Source of the DNA: JAJYSO01 sp964451785
GTDB taxonomy: Bacteria; Bacteroidota; Bacteroidia; Flavobacteriales; Flavobacteriaceae
Assembly: GCA_964451785.1 (NCBI GenBank)
Contig: CAYVJG010000006.1
Span: forward strand, 1 to 64,000
Reading direction: 5' to 3'
Length of the DNA stretch: 64,000 nucleotides
How positions within the stretch are numbered: position 1 is the stretch's first letter; every line of letters begins with the position of its first letter. The notes beneath the pieces were generated by a model, which saw only the letters and a list, made by a program, of their open reading frames with translations, was not told the origin of the DNA and made no database searches. The position numbers and the translations under genes were made by a program. Of the stretch, positions 1-8,206 are shown one piece after another.

Positions 1-41
1 GTTTCAAAAACCTTGGAGGTTTAAGAGGTTTCCTTTTTCTT

Positions 42-282
42 TTGCGTGAGGGATTGAGGCTTTGTTGGAGCTCTTTGGCGGCTGTTTTTAAAACGGAATT
101 TTCCTAAAGCAACGCACGGCCGTGCAGCGCTACTGTTGCAGGTCAACCCCAAACCTCAGCCGCCAAAAGCGACTGCCGAAAGCCCGACCCGGCGCGGTGG
201 CTGGTCATCTTGTTGTGGTGATTGAGAAAAGTCTTGTTCAGGTTTGCCGGTACCTTTACCGCTGGCGCGCCGGGGCACGCCC
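42..282 (-). repeat. GC-rich non-coding element (GGGCGTGCCC...CCCTCACGCAA frame)
   Basis: Read on the minus strand this block starts with GGGCGTGCCCC (282-272), has GGGTCGGGCTTTCGG in the middle (190-176) and ends with CAATCCCTCACGCAA (56-42). It is clearly more GC-rich than its surroundings and has no convincing coding sequence; the plus-strand reading frame over 122-349 has low-complexity, Arg-rich content and no family resemblance. From memory, the same three-part frame with variable filling recurs in many Bacteroidota genomes as an intergenic element of unknown function. I cannot name its mobility mechanism, and the boundaries are those of the recognisable motifs only. Confidence 0.5.
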
Positions 283-352
283 AAAAAAACAACAGATATT
301 CAACCTTCTAATAAACATCTTAAAATTAACAACTCAATATAGAGCATAAAAA

Positions 353-381
353 AAAGCTTCCACCGTTATGATGGAAGCTTT
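353..381 (-). terminator. Rho-independent terminator of rpmE2
   Basis: A perfect 10-bp stem (353-362 with 372-381) and a 9-nt loop lie just after the rpmE2 stop codon. In the minus direction the stem is followed by a run of T (complement of the A run at 346-352). Confidence 0.85.
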
Positions 382-412
382 AAAACTTAAAATATGAAAA
401 ACCGCAAATGGG

Positions 413-673
413 TTATGCTTTATTCTTTTTGAATTTAGCGTATTTGTTTTTAAATTTATCGATACGACCTGCAGAGTCCACCAATTTGTGTTTACCTGTG
501 TAAAATGGGTGAGATGTACGTGAGATCTCAATTTTAACCAAGGGATATTCAACACCATCAACCTCGATTGTTTCTTTAGTTTCTGCAGCTGATTTAGTTA
601 AAAAGACTTCTTCATTAGATAAGTCTTTAAAAGCAACCATTCTATAATTTTCCGGGTGGATTCCTTTTTTCAT
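413..673 (-). CDS. rpmE2: 50S ribosomal protein L31, type B
   Basis: An 86-residue protein of the large ribosomal subunit. It begins MKKGIHPENYRMV and contains SHPFYTGKHKLVDSAGR followed by a lysine-rich tail, as in type B L31. The zinc-binding cysteines of the type A form are absent, so this is the zinc-independent version. The gene stands alone, with a consensus Bacteroidota promoter upstream (711-740) and a strong terminator downstream (353-381), so it is probably monocistronic. Confidence 0.96.
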   Translation of the reverse strand: MKKGIHPENYRMVAFKDLSNEEVFLTKSAAETKETIEVDGVEYPLVKIEISRTSHPFYTGKHKLVDSAGRIDKFKNKYAKFKKNKA

Positions 674-710
674 TGTTTGTCAAATTTAAAAATCGCTCAT
701 TTCAGAGGTG

Positions 711-740
711 CAAATTTAAGTAATTCATATAAAACAACAA
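711..740 (-). promoter_or_regulatory. Bacteroidota-type promoter of rpmE2
   Basis: On the minus strand TTG (740-738), a 19-nt spacer and TAAATTTG (718-711) match the Bacteroidota housekeeping consensus TTG-N19-TAnnTTTG exactly. It lies about 38 nt upstream of the rpmE2 ATG. Confidence 0.75.
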
Positions 741-1042
741 GGGATTTATACAAATTTATTTTACTTAGAAAGAAAGTGATCCGTTTTCTTTTTCGTACTA
801 CTAATCAGCCTCTTAACTGCGAATAGGTTTAATTGTCATTAAAAATCGGTTGCAAAGTTACGGCGATAAAGTGTTGTTTTGCAAGTTTTAAAGCTAAAAA
901 ACTAGATTTCTTTTTAAGATGCGTCGTTAAAAGGTATGATTTATTGTAGCTATATGGGTTAGGTGTTGTATATTTATTTTTCAAAAAGCATCTGAGCTGG
1001 AGTTGTATTCTTTATATTTGTGGCTTTGGAAAATGTGATATT
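741..1042. other. Intergenic region between rpmE2 and the DUF4199 gene
   Basis: AT-rich and without a coding frame I trust. At its right end TATATTTG (1013-1020) is a good -7 element for the DUF4199/GT2 pair, 22 nt before the ATG, but no TTG is seen at the expected -33 position. Nothing else was recognised. Confidence 0.5.
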
Positions 1043-1582
1043 ATGCCGAATTTACATAAAAGTGTCAAGAAGGTGGCGCAAAAAGGTGGACTTATCCTCG
1101 GGGCAGGGTTAATAGCAATCACAGTGATTGCTTATGCTATCAACTGGGATGTTTTTTTAAGTCCATGGCTTCAAATAGGAAAGTTTGCGTTGACGTTATC
1201 TATAGCGGTGTGGGCGGTTATCAAATCGCGTCAGCTTTGTGAAGGGGAGTTTAGTTTTCGCGATGGGTTTTCGAGTTTTTTTATCAGCATAGCTATAGGA
1301 TTACTCCTAACTTCTATAGCGAACTGGTTATTGTTTAATTTAATCGACGCACAGGCTGGTCATTATATTAATGACACTTCCATTGCATTGCGCCAACACC
1401 AGTTGGAGGAAATGGGCAAAGATCCGGAGTTTATAAAAATGGCAATTACACAACTTAAATCCTCTTATCAATTCACCTTAATCAATCAACTTAAAGGCTA
1501 CATCACTAACATTGTTTTGTATTGTATTCCTGCTATAATTGTAGCATTGATTGTAAAGACTAAAAAACCAATCGTTCGCTAA
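1043..1582 (+). CDS. DUF4199 domain-containing membrane protein
   Basis: A 179-residue integral membrane protein with about four hydrophobic segments (near residues 15-33, 41-60, 75-97 and 152-173) and a soluble loop between the third and fourth that carries the QLEEMGKDPEF stretch. This layout and the RDGFSSFFISIAIG segment fit DUF4199, a small Bacteroidota family of unknown function. Its stop codon overlaps the start of the following glycosyltransferase by one base (TAATG), so the two are translationally coupled. This pairing is common in Flavobacteriia, which suggests a shared role in envelope glycan assembly; that role is inferred from context only. Confidence 0.85.
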   Translation: MPNLHKSVKKVAQKGGLILGAGLIAITVIAYAINWDVFLSPWLQIGKFALTLSIAVWAVIKSRQLCEGEFSFRDGFSSFFISIAIGLLLTSIANWLLFNLIDAQAGHYINDTSIALRQHQLEEMGKDPEFIKMAITQLKSSYQFTLINQLKGYITNIVLYCIPAIIVALIVKTKKPIVR

Positions 1583-2547
1583 TGCAAATTTCAGTTGTCA
1601 TCCCTTTATTAAATGAGGAAGAGTCTTTGCCAGAGTTATACAACTGGCTTACACGCGTATTAACTAAGCATCAATACAGTTATGAAATTTTATTTATAGA
1701 TGATGGTAGTAAAGATAATTCATGGCAACAAATAGCAAATTTTTCTCAGAAAGATTCACATGTTAGTGGGATTCGATTTCGTCAAAATTATGGGAAATCA
1801 CAAGCCTTGCATGCTGGATTTGCTGTAGCTAAGGGCGATGTGGTTATTACTATGGATGCGGATTTGCAAGATAATCCGGATGAGATTCCTGAGTTATATG
1901 ATTTAATCATTAAAAAGGGCTATGACTTGATATCAGGTTGGAAAAAGAAACGCTATGACTCCTACCTCAGCAAGAATTTACCTTCAAAATTATTTAATGC
2001 TGCAGCGCGAAAAACGTCGGGATTGAAATTACACGATTTCAATTGTGGGTTAAAGGCGTATCGTAAAGATGTGATAAAGAGCATTGATGTGTATGGCGAG
2101 ATGCATCGTTATATACCGGTATTAGCTAAAAATGCGGGATTTACTAAGATAGATGAGAAGGTAGTTTTGCATCAGGCTAGGAAGTACGGCACCACCAAGT
2201 TTGGAGCGGATCGTTTTGTACATGGGTTTTTAGATCTTATTTCGATTTGGTTTTTATCGCGTTTTGCAAAGCGTCCGATGCACTTGTTTGGGGCCTGGGG
2301 AGCACTGATGTTTATTATCGGTTTTATCTCAGCATTGTGGATAGGCATTTCTAAGCTTTACAAGCTCGCTAATGGCTTACCAAATATTCTGATAGCCTTG
2401 AATCCGTGGTTTTATATAGCTTTAACGGTTATGATTTTGGGAACGTTATTATTTATAGCTGGATTTTTAGGCGAGTTGATTTTGCGTTCACAGCGCGATA
2501 CGGCACGTTATACAATCAGTGAAGAGATTCTCTCCAAAGAAAATTAA
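1582..2547 (+). CDS. Glycosyltransferase family 2 (dolichyl-phosphate-mannose synthase / GtrB-like)
   Basis: A 321-residue GT2 enzyme. The N-terminal GT-A fold shows VVIPLLNEEESLPELY at residues 5-20, the nucleotide-sugar motif IDDGSKDNS around 39-47, and the metal-binding MDADLQDNPDEIP around 92-104. Two membrane segments near residues 233-257 and 271-300 follow, as in GtrB/ArnC-type enzymes that transfer a sugar to a polyprenyl phosphate at the inner membrane. The sugar and acceptor cannot be read from sequence. It is co-expressed with the overlapping DUF4199 gene and is followed by a bidirectional hairpin terminator. Confidence 0.92.
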   Translation: MQISVVIPLLNEEESLPELYNWLTRVLTKHQYSYEILFIDDGSKDNSWQQIANFSQKDSHVSGIRFRQNYGKSQALHAGFAVAKGDVVITMDADLQDNPDEIPELYDLIIKKGYDLISGWKKKRYDSYLSKNLPSKLFNAAARKTSGLKLHDFNCGLKAYRKDVIKSIDVYGEMHRYIPVLAKNAGFTKIDEKVVLHQARKYGTTKFGADRFVHGFLDLISIWFLSRFAKRPMHLFGAWGALMFIIGFISALWIGISKLYKLANGLPNILIALNPWFYIALTVMILGTLLFIAGFLGELILRSQRDTARYTISEEILSKEN

Positions 2548-2570
2548 ACACATTTACAATAGAAAAAATT

Positions 2571-2602
2571 ACAGACGATTTGGTTTTCATCAAATCGCCT
2601 GT
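2571..2602. terminator. Bidirectional terminator between GT2 and endonuclease genes
   Basis: Two 12-base arms, ACAGACGATTTG and CAAATCGCCTGT, pair with one mismatch around an 8-nt loop. T-rich sequence follows on both strands, serving the two convergent genes. Confidence 0.75.
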
Positions 2603-2623
2603 TTATATTTAGGAAGCGTTGTA

Positions 2624-4261
2624 TTATTGAATAATCAGCTTTTTGACTACAGATTGATTTCCCGATTCTAGACGAATCATATATACGCCGGGCGCCATTT
2701 GGTCAGTAGAAAGTTGAGTTTGCAATCCTTTTTGATGGGTTTTGCGTACAACTTTTCCCGTAAGATTATAAATTGTAATTGTGGCATTTTTTTGTTCAAC
2801 AAATTGAATAGTAACATCGCCATAACTAATAGGGTTGGGATAAATTGAAACTTCCATAGGTTTAGGCGCAGGGGTACTCATGGTTTCCGTTCCGATTAGC
2901 TTAACGTTATCGAGTGTCCAACGTGTGGCCGCCTGTCCGGTAGAATTATCGTATTTAAAGGCCAAGTAAACCGTTGGGCCAACAATAGAAGAAAGATCAA
3001 TGTCAGTATAAGTAGAGTCCACTACTCCACTGGCTGTTGAAGGATAGAGCGGAATTTGCAGGTTAGGTACGGCTTGCCAAGTAAAATTAGAAGGAGAATT
3101 ACTACCGTCGTAATCTGTTGAATACAATACTTGCAATGGCGTATTTCCAAAGGTTGCAGCGAGGTAGAAGCTCAACTTTTCAGCTGTAAAATCGTCAAAA
3201 TTTATTGGATCAGCCGAAATTAGCCAATCAATACTAGGCACCTGATTTCCATTGACAAAGGCATTCATTTGCATGGCTCCAGAGTTATTTTGCCCATACT
3301 GGTTTATACACTCCCAGTTTACAGCACTGAGTTCACTAATTGCGACAAAGTGAGTAGCTATGGAAGTACAATCATTAAAATTTTCACTTAATAAGACATC
3401 GGTTGCATCAGGAGGAGTTGTTGCATTTCCCCAAATCAAATTGACGTATTCAGGATGATCGACAAAGGGATTTCTGTTGCCTTGAAAAGCATAAGCGGCA
3501 TTATTGCGATCTATTTCACGTTGAGAAACTGGATCTTCGGCATCCCATTGCAACAAAAGCGCTAAAGTCCAATCTGTGAATACTTGATCAGAAGTGCCAT
3601 TAAGAACTTGTTGACTAGTAGCTGACTCATTAGCCCACGAAGCAATTTGACTTTCATAGCGTGTAGCCATATAAAAATAAGCACGCGCAATATCGCCTTT
3701 AAATTCATCAATAGGTTCAAAAACTTCACCCGTATAAGCCGTTGGATAACTGAATGCATTAGGGCCTTTTAGGGATCCGTTATCAGAAGTGTAATCAGGA
3801 TTAGTAACTTCACCAAAAGGAAGATTTCCACGACGGCCATTAACATAACCATCCGTAGGGAAAATATGATGTATATCAGCCTTCATCGGATAAGCTTTAT
3901 TAAACCAACTTTGCGGCACTAAATGTTCGCGATTATAGCAATCACCTTCACCGCTATAATTACCGCACTGTTCCTGTCCTAGTATAAATTCGTAAGGATC
4001 GGTTCCTACCGGCTTTTCAGAATACACATCGAGTATAGTGCCGTCATTTTCATAATAACTGTCAATATCTGTGGTATAAAAAGCTGTCCATAAATCGCCA
4101 TAGGTATGCGAAATATAGCCCTGCCCGGTAATGGCAGACAGTTCTGTTTTCAAAGCATAGCCTGACAAGCCTTGTGCGCTATCATAATACCCGGCTGGTG
4201 GTTGTGCCAGCAATGAAAAGCTGACTAGAAAAACAAAAACTTGAAGAAATAGTTTAATCAT
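2624..4261 (-). CDS. Secreted endonuclease I family nuclease with T9SS sorting domain
   Basis: A 545-residue secreted protein. Residues 1-19 are a signal peptide ending LLAQ. The endonuclease I domain (about 45-280) carries the NREHLVPQSWF motif with catalytic His113, then DIHHIFPTDGYVNGRRGN, as in EndA/BsuB-type non-specific nucleases. A beta-rich domain resembling the choice-of-anchor J type follows (about 290-455). The last 75 residues form a T9SS type A sorting domain (IYPNPISYGD...GVYMIRLESG...VKKLIIQ). Its expected role is degrading extracellular DNA at the cell surface or in the medium. It is convergent with the GT2 gene and has a leader of about 345 bp shared with the divergent lipoprotein gene. 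Confidence 0.93.
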   Translation of the reverse strand: MIKLFLQVFVFLVSFSLLAQPPAGYYDSAQGLSGYALKTELSAITGQGYISHTYGDLWTAFYTTDIDSYYENDGTILDVYSEKPVGTDPYEFILGQEQCGNYSGEGDCYNREHLVPQSWFNKAYPMKADIHHIFPTDGYVNGRRGNLPFGEVTNPDYTSDNGSLKGPNAFSYPTAYTGEVFEPIDEFKGDIARAYFYMATRYESQIASWANESATSQQVLNGTSDQVFTDWTLALLLQWDAEDPVSQREIDRNNAAYAFQGNRNPFVDHPEYVNLIWGNATTPPDATDVLLSENFNDCTSIATHFVAISELSAVNWECINQYGQNNSGAMQMNAFVNGNQVPSIDWLISADPINFDDFTAEKLSFYLAATFGNTPLQVLYSTDYDGSNSPSNFTWQAVPNLQIPLYPSTASGVVDSTYTDIDLSSIVGPTVYLAFKYDNSTGQAATRWTLDNVKLIGTETMSTPAPKPMEVSIYPNPISYGDVTIQFVEQKNATITIYNLTGKVVRKTHQKGLQTQLSTDQMAPGVYMIRLESGNQSVVKKLIIQ

Positions 4262-4607
4262 AATTTCGCCTTTAAAAAAGGAGGCTTGTCACAGAGACAG
4301 ACAAGATTCCTATAAATTAACTTTTAAGTCTCATTAGCTGTAAAATTACACAATTAAAAAGAGTAAATCTCACTTTTAATTAAACGTTTTGTTAAATATA
4401 TTTACTTCTAACCAAATTTAATTCACAGCGGGTTCTTCTTTTTAATTCATTCTAATGCGCCATTCTACAGCTTACCCCCGCAACTGTACTATTATTACTG
4501 CATTAAATCATAACCGTAAAATTTACAGTGTAATTGGTACAACTTTTGATATATTTTATTTTTAAGTTAAATTTAAAAGTTACATCTTATATAAAATTCA
4601 TTATTTC
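4262..4607. other. Divergent intergenic region
   Basis: This separates the minus-strand nuclease gene from the plus-strand YCF48-like gene. It is very AT-rich. A short hairpin (CTTGTC...GACAAG, about 4286-4306) lies in the nuclease leader. No clean TAnnTTTG element or riboswitch was recognised. Confidence 0.4.
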
Positions 4608-5696
4608 GTGAAGCCTTTTCTCAGTTTACTACTCATTTGTATTATGATGACTAGTTGTGTAAATATCTCAAAACAAAAGTCATTTCCAACTACGTTCAGC
4701 AGTGTCAAAATTACACCTGTTTTACAAACAGATTACAGCATTAGAGCCTTATATGTAGATCAACAAATTTTATTTTTTAGTGGATCAAAGGGGAAATTTG
4801 GTTACCTCAACACAGCAGATAACTCAGTAGCTCATATAGGCACAGTTAGTACATCAAAGGGTACATCTCTTGATTTTAGGGCATTAGCACACACCCCTAC
4901 TGCTAATTACATTTTAAGTGCAGGCAATCCTGCTTTGCTATACAGGGTAAATAATTTTGGAAAGCGCAAGCTACTTTTCAAGCAAGATACCACTGGAACC
5001 TTTTATGATGCAATGGCTTTTTGGAACTCTGAAGAGGGACTAATGGTAGGCGATCCTATAGAAGGCTGCATACAAATCAAAATTACACGAGATGGTGGAA
5101 AAACATGGCAAGCTGTAGATTGCTCACAACTTGTTCCGGCTTTCTCTGGTGAAGCTGCCTTTGCTGCCAGTAATACCAACATAGCAATTAAAGACGATAA
5201 GACTTGGGTAGTTACAGGGGGACAAAAAACTCGTGTGTATTATTCGCCTGACAAAGGGGAATCATGGCAAATTTACAACACGCCAATTATCGGCGGAAAA
5301 AATACAACGGGTGGATATTCTATAGATTTTTACAACGATAAATTAGGAGTTATTTTTGGGGGCGATTACACAAATCCTAAGGGCAATCACGCCAATAAGG
5401 CCATTACCAAAAACGGTGGAAAAACCTGGCAGCTTATTGCTGATAACAAAGCGCCCGGTTATAAAAGTTGCGTAAAATTTATACCTGGCAGTAATGGCCA
5501 AGAGCTAGTGGCCGTTGGGATAACCGGTATCAGCTATTCATCAGACAGTGGTAAAAGTTGGGTAAAACTATCTGATGAACCTTTTTATACGTTTAGATTT
5601 CTCAACTCCTTCACCGCTTATGCAGCTGGCAAGGGGCGAATTGTCAAATTAAACTTTATTGAAAACATTCCTAATCAAGCTCATCTAGTTGATTAG
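4608..5696 (+). CDS. YCF48/BNR-repeat beta-propeller lipoprotein (GTG start)
   Basis: A 362-residue protein starting with GTG; no in-frame ATG precedes the signal peptide. The N terminus MKPFLSLLLICIMMTSC is a lipoprotein signal with the modified cysteine at residue 17. The body has four Asp-box/BNR-type repeats (DGGKTWQ, DKGESWQ, NGGKTWQ, DSGKSWV), as in the YCF48-like sialidase-fold propellers often annotated 'oxidoreductase' in Bacteroidota. No catalytic residues of a sialidase are evident, so the substrate and activity are unknown. It is probably anchored in the outer or inner membrane facing the periplasm. Its stop codon overlaps the convergent glucosaminidase gene by 4 bases. Confidence 0.85.
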   Translation: MKPFLSLLLICIMMTSCVNISKQKSFPTTFSSVKITPVLQTDYSIRALYVDQQILFFSGSKGKFGYLNTADNSVAHIGTVSTSKGTSLDFRALAHTPTANYILSAGNPALLYRVNNFGKRKLLFKQDTTGTFYDAMAFWNSEEGLMVGDPIEGCIQIKITRDGGKTWQAVDCSQLVPAFSGEAAFAASNTNIAIKDDKTWVVTGGQKTRVYYSPDKGESWQIYNTPIIGGKNTTGGYSIDFYNDKLGVIFGGDYTNPKGNHANKAITKNGGKTWQLIADNKAPGYKSCVKFIPGSNGQELVAVGITGISYSSDSGKSWVKLSDEPFYTFRFLNSFTAYAAGKGRIVKLNFIENIPNQAHLVD

Positions 5697-6535
5697 GATC
5701 CACTGACATCAAGGCGTTGTCCTATTGAGATGACATTATTGCGCAAATTATTTTTTTGCTTAAGGCGATCAACTGTCAAGTCGAATCGCTGTGAAATACT
5801 GTATAAGGTATCTCCTTTTTTTACAGTATAATAGCGATTAGCTGTATTTGTTTTTGAATCAGAAGCTTGTTTTTGAGTGTGTGCATAGCCGGTGGTAGTA
5901 TTTAGTTTAGCTATCACTTGACGGTCGTATTTATACAATTCATAACGTTCTATGATTCCAATTAATTTACGTGGATAAGCAGGGTCAGTAGCATAACCAG
6001 CTTTTTTCAAACCCCTAGCCCAGCCTTTATAATCATCTAAATCCAATTCAAAAAGAGGGTTATAACGACTGCGACCTGTTAAGAATAGTGAATGATCGCG
6101 AAAGGAATAATTAGGATTTTTATATTTTCTAAAACACTCATTGCGGCGGTCGTCATCGTGATAAACTTTTTGGCCATCCCATCCGTGACATTTTATACCA
6201 AAGTGATTATTGGATTTACGAGTCAATTCAGAATCGCCTGCGCTTGATTCGAGAATTCCTTGAGCCAAAGTGATACTTGCCGGAATACCATAAGTTCCCA
6301 TTTCTTCCATAGCAACGGCTTTATATTGATAAATATATTTAGCGACATCACTTGTAAAATGTGGTGTTTTTTGTTCAAGAGGATTAGGTAATTCTTCTAG
6401 TTTAGGGAAGTTTTTATTGGTGTATGGCGAGTTGTTTTGAGCGGTGTGTTGTTGGTGACGACTCGCTTTTTTACTTCCTCCACAAGAGGTTAAAACAAGG
6501 GCTAAGCCTACAATAATACAGTATTTTAATTTCAT
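5693..6535 (-). CDS. Glucosaminidase domain lipoprotein with C-terminal LysM
   Basis: A 280-residue peptidoglycan hydrolase. Residues 1-18 form a lipoprotein signal (LVLTSCGG, Cys18). The mannosyl-glycoprotein endo-beta-N-acetylglucosaminidase domain spans about 60-215, with the predicted catalytic Glu96 in GILESSAG followed by SNNHFGIKCHGWDG and the YATDPAYPRKLI segment. One LysM peptidoglycan-binding module ends the protein (about 232-280, YTVKKGDTLYSISQRF). It should cleave glycan strands in the periplasm during growth or division. It sits 6 nt downstream of the PLP enzyme gene on the same strand, so the two may share a transcript without a functional link. Confidence 0.93.
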   Translation of the reverse strand: MKLKYCIIVGLALVLTSCGGSKKASRHQQHTAQNNSPYTNKNFPKLEELPNPLEQKTPHFTSDVAKYIYQYKAVAMEEMGTYGIPASITLAQGILESSAGDSELTRKSNNHFGIKCHGWDGQKVYHDDDRRNECFRKYKNPNYSFRDHSLFLTGRSRYNPLFELDLDDYKGWARGLKKAGYATDPAYPRKLIGIIERYELYKYDRQVIAKLNTTTGYAHTQKQASDSKTNTANRYYTVKKGDTLYSISQRFDLTVDRLKQKNNLRNNVISIGQRLDVSGS

Positions 6536-6541
6536 AATTAA

Positions 6542-7462
6542 TTAGTCTTTAATCAAGGGTAATCGTTTTTTAGCGAGTTTGAGGTTCATGCCAGCAACAC
6601 TTTGTAATCCTCCTGTATGCACGGCCAAAATACGTGTTTTTGGCTTAAAAAATCTAGTTTCAATTTTCAGTTTTAAACTAAACATCATTTTAGCGGTATA
6701 AATAGGGTCTAATAAAATACCGTGTTGTGCTTTAAATTCATTTATAAAACTGATTAATTCTGAATTTATTTTAGCAAAACCTCCAAAATAATCCTCTTTA
6801 AAAAGTTGCCAGTTATCTTGATAAACATAAGGTTTTACAGCTTCAGATAAATCTGCATTTAAGGCAGAAAAACCATAAACTTTTTGATTAACCCGTGATG
6901 AATTAATCAATCCACTTAAGGTTCCTCCAGTTCCAACAGGGCAAGTGATGATATCAAAAGCTTTGTCTTCATCGGTTAATATTTGTTCGCAGCCTTTTAC
7001 AGCTAAAGCATTAGTACCTCCTTCGGGCAAAATATACACTTCGCCATAGCGTTTTTGGAGTTCTTTTCTAAACGTCAACGTATGTTTTTCTCTATAAGCA
7101 GAACGCGAGATAAAGTCAAATAACATTCCATTTTCTTTGGCAGTAGTCAAAGTAGGATTGTTAGCTAGCGTTTTTTCTATATCTTGTCCGAGCTCTTCAC
7201 CTCGAATAACTCCAATGGTTGTAAATTGTTCTGATTGACCAAGAGCAGCTACAGCCGCAATATGATTAGAAAATGCGCCACCAAAGGTTAAAATCTTAGT
7301 ATAGCCTAAACGTCGGGCTTCAGTAAAATTATAGGTAAGTTTATAGGCTTTATTCCCTATTGATTGCGGAAATTGAAGATCTAATCGTTTTAACCACACT
7401 TCTATTCCTGACTCCTTATCAAAATATATTTGACTATTTTTAGCGACAGATTGCCCTAACAT
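6542..7462 (-). CDS. PLP-dependent deaminase, ACC deaminase / D-cysteine desulfhydrase family
   Basis: A 306-residue fold-type II pyridoxal-phosphate enzyme. GNKAYKL places the PLP-binding lysine at residue 38, and GGAFSNHIAAVAALG follows as in the ACC deaminase/D-cysteine desulfhydrase family. CPVGTGGTLSGLI matches the glycine-rich phosphate-binding loop. The C-terminal VHTGGLQSVAG is also characteristic. Whether the true substrate is 1-aminocyclopropane-1-carboxylate, D-cysteine or another amino acid cannot be told by eye; 306 residues is shorter than the 330-340 of classical ACC deaminases, which makes D-cysteine desulfhydrase-like activity the more cautious guess. Confidence 0.88.
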   Translation of the reverse strand: MLGQSVAKNSQIYFDKESGIEVWLKRLDLQFPQSIGNKAYKLTYNFTEARRLGYTKILTFGGAFSNHIAAVAALGQSEQFTTIGVIRGEELGQDIEKTLANNPTLTTAKENGMLFDFISRSAYREKHTLTFRKELQKRYGEVYILPEGGTNALAVKGCEQILTDEDKAFDIITCPVGTGGTLSGLINSSRVNQKVYGFSALNADLSEAVKPYVYQDNWQLFKEDYFGGFAKINSELISFINEFKAQHGILLDPIYTAKMMFSLKLKIETRFFKPKTRILAVHTGGLQSVAGMNLKLAKKRLPLIKD

Positions 7463-7657
7463 AAACTGCTAATTTTGGGAAATATATTAAAAATATTCAG
7501 TTTATAAAAATATTGAAAAATTCATAAATCAACTGACTGTTTAAAGTACGCCAAATATAAAACGGGTTCAAGTTTGCCTTCAAGTCTTTTTTCAATTATT
7601 TTTGTTGGCAGACTTGTGTTCTAAAATTGCAAGACACTACAAACATGCAACACATTT

Positions 7658-8203
7658 ATGATTATTAAACCTACATTAATAGCAGATTGCTATGTACTGC
7701 AACCCAAAGTTTACCAAGATGAACGCGGTTATTTTTTTGAACGATTTAACAAGCAAAAACTGGAAGAGCTACTTAAAAAAGAGGTTCATTTTGTTCAAGA
7801 TAATGAATCCTTATCTACTTATGGTGTGATTAGAGGTTTACACGCGCAAAAAGGAAACTCGGCACAGGCAAAACTCGTCAGTGTATCAGAGGGTAAAGTT
7901 TTAGATGTTGCCGTTGACACACGTCCGGATTCGCCTACTTATAAACGCGTTTTTAGTATCGAATTAAGTGCAGATAACAAAACGCAATTATACATTCCTA
8001 AAGGCGTATTGCACGGATTTGCAGTTTTGAGTCCTAGGGCACAATTCATTTATAAATGTGATGCTTATTATGACAAATCATCTGAAATCGGAGTACGGTA
8101 TGACGATCCGGAATTAAATATCGATTGGAAGATTAGTGCTGAAGATAGAATCATTTCCTCTAAAGATTTAGCGCTTCCATTTTTAAAAGATTTAAACTTA
8201 TAA
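7658..8203 (+). CDS. rfbC: dTDP-4-dehydrorhamnose 3,5-epimerase
   Basis: A 181-residue cupin-fold epimerase that converts dTDP-4-dehydro-6-deoxy-glucose to dTDP-4-dehydro-L-rhamnose. Diagnostic segments are DERGYFFERFNKQ near residue 22, GVIRGLHAQ with the catalytic His, KVLDVAVDTRPDSPTYK, and IPKGVLHGFAVLS. The rfbD gene follows after 3 bases, so the two are an operon. The preceding pathway genes rfbA and rfbB are not in this window. Confidence 0.96.
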   Translation: MIIKPTLIADCYVLQPKVYQDERGYFFERFNKQKLEELLKKEVHFVQDNESLSTYGVIRGLHAQKGNSAQAKLVSVSEGKVLDVAVDTRPDSPTYKRVFSIELSADNKTQLYIPKGVLHGFAVLSPRAQFIYKCDAYYDKSSEIGVRYDDPELNIDWKISAEDRIISSKDLALPFLKDLNL

Positions 8204-8206
8204 GCT

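Noticed and set aside
122..349. Open frame of 75 codons on the plus strand near the left edge
   Set aside because: It lies across the GC-rich repeat-like element, has no plausible start context and an Arg-rich composition resulting from GC-rich DNA, and resembles no family.
4286..4306. Hairpin in the endonuclease leader as an RNA thermometer or riboswitch
   Set aside because: A 6-bp stem alone is not enough to support a regulatory RNA.
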